64,000 nucleotides of DNA from an uncultured Bacteroidota bacterium. GTDB lineage: Bacteria > Bacteroidota > Bacteroidia > Chitinophagales > Chitinophagaceae. The stretch is from NCBI GenBank assembly GCA_903905065.1, contig CAIVEW010000060.1:83561-147560 (forward strand), read 5' to 3'. Below, piece by piece: positions 62,701-64,000 of this stretch; position 1 is the first letter of the stretch, and every line of letters begins with the position of its first letter. The notes under the pieces are model-generated. The model made no database searches and had not been told where the DNA came from. It saw nothing but the letters and a program-made list of their open reading frames with translations. The position numbers and the translations under genes are program-made.

Positions 62701-63777
62701 AGCTATGCTTTTCGCCGCCCCCGTCATGCTGATCTTTCCTCCTACGCCGCTTACATGTGTGCCGGCACCCTGTATATTTCCAGCGCAGGTGATCACATGC
62801 CCGCCATCGTTCAGCGTTCCCGCTGTCAGTATTAATGTGGTGAGGATGCTGCAGTTGTTGCCCAGCGTTACCGAGTATCCTGCACTGTTAACTGTAAGAG
62901 TTGCTAAGTTATCGGTCGTACCGGGAGTAGTCGGGTTAAAAAATATCGTTCCGGTATTCGCTGTTGAATTAATCGTCAGGTTCGACGATGCACCGTTTCC
63001 TGTAAAATAATTGGCAGTTGACATCCCTGCTACAGGTCCTTTTAGCGTCAGAGTGTTGGCTCCCAGGGTCAATGTATTGCTTGCCCCGGTGAAAGTTAGT
63101 GTCCCGTTTACAGTAGGGCTGCTCGTCAAAGTAAAAGCACTTGCGGAAGACGCATTAAGTTCCAGGTTACCAAAAGTTACACCGGCTATCGTAGCACCAA
63201 TACCGGTCATAGAAATTTTGCCGGAGCCGGTACTGATATGTGTGCCCGTACCAGAGATATTTCCCTGTAGTGTAATGACGTTTCCTCCGTCTGATAAACT
63301 GCCTGTCGTAAGCACGATACTTGCCGTCACTGTACATCCCACACCGGATAATGTTACGCCGCTTGCGTTGTTTATAGCCAGGCTACTAAACGTAGTAGCC
63401 GCGCTTCCGCTGATCGTTTGTGCACCCGTACCGTTAAACGTAACTGTAGATGACGAAGTAAAAGCCGCAGAGCTCACATTATTCGTGAAATTGCCGCCAA
63501 AGTTCACCGCATTCGCACCGGTCGCCCAACTACCGGATGAAAGTGTAACGTTCCCGGTAACGGTCCATGCGGCGCTTTGAGTCATCGCATTTTGAATGGT
63601 CCAGGTATCACCAGCTGTTGTAAAATTGGCTGGAGTTGATAAGCCTGTTGACACATCTCTCCAACTAGCGAGTGTGTTTATATTTCCCGCGCTATTTGTC
63701 CTCCACGCAGTACCATGGGCGTTATCTCCCAGCAGTAATAACAGCAGGACCAGGGCAATAGAACGGATCATCGTCAT
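41719..63777 (-). CDS. Giant T9SS cargo adhesin, ~7350 aa, stalk repeats plus ~55 Ig-like modules
   Basis: One uninterrupted 22-kb frame. ATG at 63777 or 63771 directly precedes a signal peptide (IRSIALVLLLLLLGDNAHG); an ATG at 63852 would add 25 polar residues and is less likely. Order, by window position: beta-helix-like stalk repeats ~63,300-58,700; a domain with GAFTFPIGD and YWTVTP at ~58,650-58,480; PKD/Ig-like domains 58,250-56,460; one Ig-like module; a GEVED domain ~56,170-55,730 (EAFIDYDQSNSFSAGEYI, LRVRY, GETEDYTI); two more Ig-like domains; ~55 Big_2-like modules 55,200-42,290 with four interspersed QGTTSGG modules; one YEWSINGA Ig domain; and a T9SS type A sorting domain (IVIGPNPSQGEFAIKG, LTNGMYILSVE). 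A surface adhesin or cell-cell contact protein is inferred. The total mass is around 0.7 MDa. Confidence 0.92.
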   Translation of the reverse strand: MTMIRSIALVLLLLLLGDNAHGTAWRTNSAGNINTLASWRDVSTGLSTPANFTTAGDTWTIQNAMTQSAAWTVTGNVTLSSGSWATGANAVNFGGNFTNNVSSAAFTSSSTVTFNGTGAQTISGSAATTFSSLAINNASGVTLSGVGCTVTASIVLTTGSLSDGGNVITLQGNISGTGTHISTGSGKISMTGIGATIAGVTFGNLELNASSASAFTLTSSPTVNGTLTFTGASNTLTLGANTLTLKGPVAGMSTANYFTGNGASSNLTINSTANTGTIFFNPTTPGTTDNLATLTVNSAGYSVTLGNNCSILTTLILTAGTLNDGGHVITCAGNIQGAGTHVSGVGGKISMTGAAKSIANAAITFGNLDLNNAGGTAFTMGGNATIAGALSFTGPANTLTIGGYTLTLNGTVSGMTATQYLTGSASSNLTIGAAGALGTLYFNQTTPGTTNRIVTFTENGGGSATLGNNLVCSSALTLTSGSLAIGAGNTLTVNGAFSGSATGYLTGSTSSNLITGTSSTYFFDQTTPGTSNNIATFTASAGTTTLGNNLSISTGLTLTGTLADGGKVITCSGNITGAGIHTSSTGGMISLTGTNTTISGATFGNIQLNAASASAYSLTGSPTINGALTFAGANNTLTIGAFTLNLKGTVAGMSATQYLTGNGTNSNLTINSTSNLGTLFFNPTTPGTTDNIAVFTLNSAGFSATLGNNCSVLTTLALTAGTLNDNGNVLTLSGSITGTGTHISGTGGAIVMTGVNKSISGVTLGNLQFNSGSTSAFTNTGSPTVNGTLTFTGTANTWSLGAYTLTLNGAVSGMSATQFFTGSASSNLTIGTAGALGTLSFSQVTPGTSNKIATFLMNGGGTVTLGNNMVCGTALNLASGKLTIGGNTLTVSGTFTGSGTSYLTGGPSSNLITGTSSTYYFDQTTPGTSNNFAAFTASAGTTTLGNNVTIGTTLTLTGTLADGGNVITCAGNIAGTGTHTSTSGGKIIMTGIASTISAATLGNVQLNAGSASAFSLSGNATINGALTFTGANNTLTIGARTLTLKGTVSGMTATNYFTGSTSSNLTIGSTGVLGTLFFNQTTVGTTNKIVTFLMNGGGSATLGNNLVCQTALTLTAGQLAVGAGNTLQVNGSFTGSSVNYLTGGTTSNLTTGSSGVYYFDPTTPGISNNFAAYTAAAGTTSIGNNLSVGTTLTLTGTLGDGGNVITCAGNIAGTGTHTSTGSGKISMTGIGKTISAAKFGNLEFNASSASAFSLTGSPTINGSLIFTGANNTLTISTFTLTLKGTVSGMSATNYLTGGATSNLTVNSTSNLGTLFFNQTTPGTTNNVAVFTMNSAGFSATLGNNLSVLTTLALTAGTLSDGGNVISCAGNITGAGTHTSSTGGKISMTGAAKSISNSTATLGNIELNHAGATAFTMTGNPTITGAFSIAAAANTFSIGTHTLTLNGTVAGMSATQYFTGSATSNLVIGATGNLGTIYLNPTTAGTTNKIDTFEMIGGGTATIGNNMVSGTLLALNSGKFAIGAGATLTVNGTFTGTSSNCLTGGATSNLITGSSNTYYFDQSSPGTTNNFAAFTASAGTSTLGNALHIGTTLTLTGTLADGGNIVTCNGNIAGTGTESGTGGITMTGAGATISAATIQNLNLNNSGSFTLTGSPTVTGTLTLTAAKLTLGAINLNLGAAATAIGGTFSSSNLIVATGTGKVIKSYSSNGAFTFPIGDASNYTPVTLNVTGTYSAANMAVNVTAAKPAQNANTINYINRYWTVTPTGITSLSYSVTATYVPGDIKTGSTESNIAMGEYAGALPWIKFGAESAHTLTSGAVTSTGATIFSGINNASGPFPIVSANTTICTGSSTSLSAAGTTGDAPLTYTWLPATGLSATTGTPVTATPTVTTTYTLTVRDANGGTATATTLVSVNPVPSSTGATNNSPVCTGGSITLSDHSSNATAWLWKGPSAYTSTLQSPIITPTVTGVYSLTVSSAGTGCSPATVYTTTVTVGAQPSVSAVVSSAVSPICAGATMTLTATVAGGAGTGTYTWTGPGITTTTGSTNISPSFSPAASATGLYSVSLAYSGVGCTTASRATGTYSVITVPTVASVTSSITGLCVGSSVTLTAGAVSGTGTLSSYNWTGAGSYSSTTASGTPSVVVTPTVAATGAFSLTVTYPGTGCTSTIHTTSIVTVSATPTASPVNNGPVCAGGTATLSATPGTNTSKYTWTGPSTITTSTSQNPTVTPSVTGVYSLTVSDGTGRPGCSPAIIYTTTVALAPQPTVTALTSSATSPICAGATMTLTATVTAAVGIPTYHWSGPGIAATTSSSNVSPSFSPTVGASGAYSVTVNFASACATSASGTSGSFTVAAAPTVSGVTSSSNLLCTNGSFSLTAGSISGPSGGTFTSYNWSGPNGYSTTSAVNNVVFTPTVSAATGVYSLSVTYTGTGCTSGLSTTSSAVTVNTMPAAITGFLNICGTTGNVTNLTDAVSGGFWSSSATSVATVGSMTGVVTVVAPGITNIQYSVPGCTAVSATVTANAVTAGLCECTPSGSVNCGTGYYIAEVNVAGTTLDNVTTCGGGWSVFPYSSGSSTTANLSIPSTQNIGVRSGTSFGTDAIEAFIDYDQSNSFSAGEYIPITTAVNAANTVFNGTITVPSGATAGLTTLRVRYIGSGGSNGSGTACTSTGSTLGETEDYTICLSKVTTVNVSPASITNACIGGAPVLTVTATGSNLSYQWYTNSSSSVGGGTPTLIAGATNNTYTPATGTAGIYYYYCALTNICGITVNSPSTIAATVSVNPLPVSAGAGNSGPICAGLGSVTLSDNSTNATAWSWTGPGSYSSSLQNPVITPSVSGVYSLTVSSTGSGCSPATIYTTTVTVNTQPAPVSGTTTICNTLTTSLTDATAGGGWTSNDVTIATVGTDGTVTGTGAGTTSISYSIGGCASGISVTVNPYAPITGSILICDGGVTVLNDTASGGVWASSNTLIATVDSVTGVVLGISPGFVTITYSLGAGCNPSIGVLVSPAADTISGDMSVCAGNNTILSNTTTGGYWSTGATTVADISLFTGVVTGISAGTASITYSLPSGCNAYTFVTVNPIPGTITGTNSMCTGLTTTLSDASGGGTWSTADATVATIGSASGIVTSVAAGTTFVTYSLATGCVATRSVSVNALPATVSVSGGGSYCVSTTITGTNGGDGTIYFQGTTSGGTSTVTPTGTQTITTTGTYYFRAQSATGCWGNEGSVSVTINPLPGSITGTAALCAGTTTALTDATTGGTWSSSNAAHATVGSASGIVTGVVNGTANITYTATTGCTAIQAITVNPISAISGSSSVCAGSTITLSDATTGGTWSSSNTAAATIGSTTGIVLGIASGTASITYTLPTGCLATAIITVNGLPAAITGTGVVCAGLTTNLTDATGSGTWSSSNTGIATVGAATGIVSGVASGTAAVTYLVTSGCKTATVVTVNAVPGVINGAASVCTGLTTSLSDATAGGTWSSSDGTLATIGSTGIVSGVASGMPVITYTLATGCIRTTIITVNQLASITGSVPMCAGSTVTFADAVSGGTWNSGNTGVATVAVGSGIVTGVAAGTAMITYLLPSGCRSTSVATVNAVPTLINGAASVCMGLTTSLSDATTGGTWSSSDVTLATIGTSGIVTGIAAGTPVMTYTLASGCGRTAVVTVNPLSPITGSVPLCPGTTLTLNDATTSGVWSSSAIGVATVGATTGTVSGVAAGTSTITYLSSTGCKATTVITVNSLPSAITGTGNVCVGSSLSLSDAASGGTWSSSNTSLATVGSTGIVTGNGAGIPIISYTAVTGCSATTPVTVNPVPVSITGSMVLCAGSVIHLADAAAGGTWSSSATSVATVDAAGNVMGITGGTATISYIMGAGCYSTATVTVNAILPITGTLSACIGSTTLLADGTSGGTWASSNTSVATIGSSGLLTGVASGTVTISYAIATGCVRTATVAVNATPSAILGSGIACIGYTSSLSDAVSGGTWSSSAPFIASVSSAGIITGASAGNATMYYVSGSGCYVSKVVTVNANPSGIGGPSAVCPGAVITLIDFASGGTWSSSNGNATIDGTSGNVTGISAGTSTMSYIISSTGCFTTYNITINTAPLPIGGVTTVCAGLVTFLSDATSGGISWHSDNTSVATISGSGGVTGISAGTANITYMIADNCTATTVVTVNPLPSAITNNTSVCAGSSLSLSDGSAGGTWTSSNAGVATIGSASGLLAGVTSGTSTITYTLGTGCKITTVATVNPILPITGNAPTCAGHTLVLSCGSPGGIWASDNTSVATVGSTGIVTGLGSGGTANISYTIPSGCVSSVVVTINQTPSAINGPGALCFGSTITLTDGTPGGSWSSSAPFTASIGSSGVITTFGSGATTIYYTTGAGCYTTAPLTVNPLPSGIGGSSTVCLGTTITLSDFTAGGNWSSSNSNISVDGSGNVSGLVVGSSTITYTLPTGCLRTYGEVVNPLPAPISGTLTVCEGSTTFVSDAVTPALSWTTSNTAIATAINSGAVTGVSAGTAILTYAIYTGCITTAIVTVYPLPAVITGSAPICLGGSLTLSDATAGGTWSSAYTPVATIGSTTGVVSTVAPGTAFMLFTIATGCSRSAMITVNPIYAISGNSPVCMGQTITLTDTAAGGTWSISDPAIASVDPGTGIVTSANPGTAVITYSLSTGCSATTIVTVTSAISGVMGAGVTCGAPSTLTLSDATAGGMWSSGDLTVATVNGSTGVVSGVSAGIVNITYSAGAGCVASAMVTINQSPSSLNGITTVCTGLTTALSDATPDGTWSTSDPTIAYVGSYSGIVTGAAGGTVNISYTISNGCYNFTTVTVNPLVSLIAGATLVCVGATDNLTDATTGGTWSSSNPAVAAIGSTGQVTGIAGGGATITYSAPTGCVTAFNVVVNPYAGIISGISNVDIGGVTSLTDIIGGGAWTISNGNATIDSVGDVTGITAGTSTVSYTINNVCGTDLATLTVTVNASVAPVLVSGGGVFCGSTTITADNGGDGTIYFQGTTSGGTSTVTPSSSQLITTSGTYYFRAMSALGSWGMEGSAVVTINPIAGPITGTRTVCAGMATNLTDAGGGTWTSGNAGVASIGSATGIVSGNAAGTATVTYTLGTGCITTNVITVNSIPAAITGAAVLCNGSTTSLTDITVGGTWSSDDGSIASVGTSGVVTSVAAGNTVITYMLPTGCVATAPITVNVTPASITGNTSICAGSTTGLTDVTSGGTWSSSAPPTASVNSSGLVTSGGAITGTVTITYDMGAGCLTSTTITINALPSAITGATSICPGSITNLTDAGGGSWSSNNTSVATIGSSTGIATGIAAGSTRITYTALTGCSAIAVVTVNTLPTTVTASASGTYCGNATITASNGGSGTIYFQGTTSGGTSTAIPGASQVVSVSGTYYFRALSVTGCWGNESSVTVTINPLPAAITGASSLCAGFTTSLTDATAGGTWTSGSISIATIGSTGIVTGVSSGTSAITYTSVTGCAAVMSIIVNPLPAAISGANAICAGVTTPFSDASLGGTWISSNTAVATIGSATGVATGVSGGAATITYILSTGCTATGVLTVNALPTAVTVSGSGTYCNTTTITAANGGSGTIYFQGTTSGGTSTATPSGSQVITSSGTYYFRALSAGGCWGPEGSATVTINPLPAALSGGTLFCVGTSFSLTDASGGGTWSSSNGAVATIGSATGLLSSLTTGTSNITYTLPTGCHATTTVSVLALPAAVSGASSVCLGANTMFSDATAGGTWSSSNSYVATVGSTGVVTGQVTGNANIIYTTGAGCTASASVTVNPLPSAIIGATGMCLGAPYTLTNGVSGGNWSSSNTAVATIGSGGVVDLLSAGTSAITYTLPTGCFTSAVITLNPVPAAITGTTSICSGAISVLTDANTGGAWATSDATIANVSAGAVTGIVAGTAVITYSLSSGCYTTTVFTVNQSPAAISGATAVCQGLTTALTNTVAGGVWSSSNTGIAGIGTSGSATGVSAGTVNISYALGSCTTTVTITVNPIAAISGNIPVCAGNTVSLSDAASGGVWTSGTISIASVGSSGVVTGLNAGTSAISYVLPSGCNAVAVVTVNQLPLNITGGSSVCAGLSITLGDFTSGGTWSSNDVSIASVASASGVVSGIAAGTTTITYTLGTGCYNTTGLTVNPFSSITGSLSLCIGSSTNLTDASSGGTWSSSNVLAATIGTSGIVTALAVGTTTISYTLPSGCMARSAVTVNPFPSAITGNMVACVGSTSALTEGSTGGTWTSGATSIATISTGGVISGVAAGNAVITYTLPTGCMATTTVTINAVPTTINGSHMLCAGSTTTLTDAIMGGTWSSSNAANAIIDQTSGTMTAIAGGTTTITYTMAAGCFITTVVTVNAISPITGTLSACIGATTALADSSVGGTWSSSNTSVASIGTSGIVTGIASGTTVISYTIPGCVRTATVAVNLLSGAIGGVQTMCVGTSTTLTTTGSGGTWSSGAVGIVSVSGSSGIVTGVSAGTAVVTYTSGSGCYSTAVVTVNPSPSGIGGLTSVCIGSSITVSDFVSGGTWSSSNGNAVIGSVTGIVTGVTAGTSSITYSLSGTGCYVTYGITVKSLPSSISGPSTVCIGAVGFMTDATSGAVSWLSSNTSVATITYSGAITGVANGTTTITYTITSGCFATAVVTVNSVSTPINGNTPLCAGTNILLSDATAGGTWASSNATIATIGSSTGIVTGIAGGTATISYLINGGCSITSVVTVNPIQSIAGSPSACVGSNTVLADATPGGTWGSSNTSIATIGSASGLVTGVAAGTAIITYSIPSGCFIMTTVNISAMTPITGPANICMGSSAALTEATAGGLWSSNAPFIASVNSSGLVTSVAAGIANITYAIAGCNEVQVVTVNPSPSGIVGTSAICIGANATVSDFVAGGTWSSSNTNAAIGSSTGIVTGMYAGISTLTYSLATGCYATFGITVNSVPLPIAGSGTVCVGSVAFLTDATSGAVSWTSSNTSDATVSYSGAMTGIAAGTATITYTISNGCTAIKVITVNAVPTVAPITGTLSVIAGSTVTLYDATTGGTWTSGNTIAATIDASSGVLTGVNHGSSIVTYTVTNSSSCYAVATALVTVSAYAPHSGGPAAPSIIICAGSSVTLEEANAGGTFSSSDYNIAVVDDASGLVTGISPGIVTISYTQTSGFGTNTTTELVEVDPLPGVNITADPGTNILPGETVTLQAVATNAGASPIYEWSINGAVINGATSAFFVSNSFSDNDSVTCEVVSSGTCSGYVTTATAGINVRALGTGVINTNDNIVIGPNPSQGEFAIKGRVDPGISGEALLEITDLLGQVVYKKHLITSGGMIDEKISLIGTLTNGMYILSVETSNERYTIHFVIEK
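42780..44960 (-). repeat. Higher-order repeat block 1: five-module unit, two copies
   Basis: Ten modules arranged as two copies of a five-module unit of about 1.07 kb. Diagnostic members are the NPSGIxG...SDF module and the SGAVSWxSSNTS module, seen at ~42,880 and ~43,960. The same order appears again about 7.4 kb away. Confidence 0.65.
46855..47095 (-). repeat. QGTTSGG module, copy D
   Basis: Encodes a ~75-residue domain: SGSGTYC, then NGGSGTIYFQGTTSGGTST, then SGTYYFRALSAGGCWG and a VTINPLP linker. One of four copies in this protein; the same phrase recurs in copies A-C with few changes, making it the most conserved segment of the array. Confidence 0.75.
47530..47765 (-). repeat. QGTTSGG module, copy C
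   Basis: ASGTYCGNATITASNGGSG, QGTTSGGTSTAIPG, YYFRALSVTGCWGNESS. It lies only two Ig-like modules from copy D. Confidence 0.75.
48640..48870 (-). repeat. QGTTSGG module, copy B
   Basis: SGGGVFCGSTTITADNGGDG, QGTTSGGTSTVTPSS, YYFRAMSALGSWGMEGS. The second Cys of the other copies (GCWG) is Ser here (GSWG). Confidence 0.75.
50220..52350 (-). repeat. Higher-order repeat block 2: five-module unit, two copies
   Basis: Ten modules with the same order as block 1, period about 1.09 kb; the marker modules with SWTTSNTA and SWHSDNTS are at ~50,310 and ~51,395. It shares the phrases PITGTLSACIGSTT, SAPFIAS and NPSGIGG with block 1. Confidence 0.65.
52850..53480 (-). repeat. Part of a two-module tandem duplication (~430-base period)
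   Basis: The module INGAASVCTGLTTSLSDA...SSSDGTLATIG at ~53,260-53,480 and the module INGAASVCMGLTTSLSDA...SSSDVTLATIG at ~52,850-53,040 are near-copies, each followed by a SITGSVPxC or PITGSVPLC module. This is one of the least diverged duplications in the array. Confidence 0.65.
54086..54320 (-). repeat. QGTTSGG module, copy A
   Basis: SGGGSYCVSTTITGTNGGDG, QGTTSGGTSTVTPTG, YYFRAQSATGCWGNEGS. The most N-terminal of the four copies. Confidence 0.75.
58700..63300 (-). repeat. Stalk repeats, 11 units in a three-unit cycle
   Basis: Eleven occurrences of a F-N/D-x-T-T-P-G-T-x-N strand follow a fixed cycle: FFNPTTPGTTDN, then YFNQTTPGTTN, then YYFDQTTPGTSNN. Between them lie SSNLTI, TLGNN, LTLTGTLADGGNVITCAGNI and GKISMTG phrases. 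The three-unit cycle occurs four times, with the first unit missing in the third cycle. The pattern of short Gly/Thr/Asn-rich strands suggests a beta-helix or similar rod. Confidence 0.75.
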
Positions 63778-64000
63778 ATGCGCCGTGGCAGAAATTGATT
63801 TTTGTTGATTACTGCGCTGGTCGCATGTTGGCATTTTGAATTCTCCAGGCATATTCTATATATTATACAATTTAAATGCTCGTAAATCGCCCCATTTTTT
63901 TGTTTACATTATCGAATTGATAACGTTCGAAAATATAAACAACATAGTAAATTATTATATGTGTATAACCTGTTGATAATTGTAGCTTATCAAGACAACA

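Overview
The window looks like a chromosomal segment of a member of the Bacteroidota, probably a Chitinophagaceae-like lineage; that family-level guess is inference. The reasons are type 9 secretion (T9SS) type A C-terminal sorting domains on several secreted proteins, Bacteroidota promoter elements (TTTG, about 19-20 bases, TAnnTTTG), an archaeal/eukaryotic-type ProS, an IPExxxVDY-family protein, a DUF2723 membrane protein and an OmpP1/FadL-type barrel. I noticed no tRNA, rRNA, CRISPR array, transposase or phage gene.

Left block (1-15.3 kb, all minus strand): a partial secreted protein with a glycine-rich domain and PKD-like repeats, then a giant (about 4,155 aa) secreted protein built mainly of about 43 copies of a 70-aa Ig-like (Big_2-like) module.

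Central block (15.5-37.2 kb): mostly housekeeping genes in short units. These are ruvX, a FadL-like barrel, a Gly/Tyr/Trp-rich secreted protein, proS, rpsL-rpsG (closed by a terminator, with no fusA), a block-charged disordered protein coupled to pabB, purA, an SPFH/band-7 protein, an IPExxxVDY protein, a DUF2723 membrane protein, a lytic transglycosylase, a methyltransferase, rocD and guaB. A RelB-like antitoxin sits here next to a decayed RelE/ParE toxin.

Right block (37.3-64 kb): secreted proteins again. Two convergent T9SS cargo genes (one a BNR/sortilin-like repeat protein) and a small cysteine-rich exported protein precede a 22-kb gene for a roughly 7,350-aa T9SS cargo. That protein has an N-terminal stalk of beta-rich repeats, PKD-like domains, a GEVED domain, about 55 Ig-like modules with nested higher-order repeats, and a C-terminal sorting domain. 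No T9SS machinery gene lies in the window, so the cargo must use a system encoded elsewhere.

The most unusual content is the pair of giant adhesin-like genes (together over half the window) sharing one cysteine-paired module, the five-module higher-order repeats inside the larger one, and the broken toxin-antitoxin locus.
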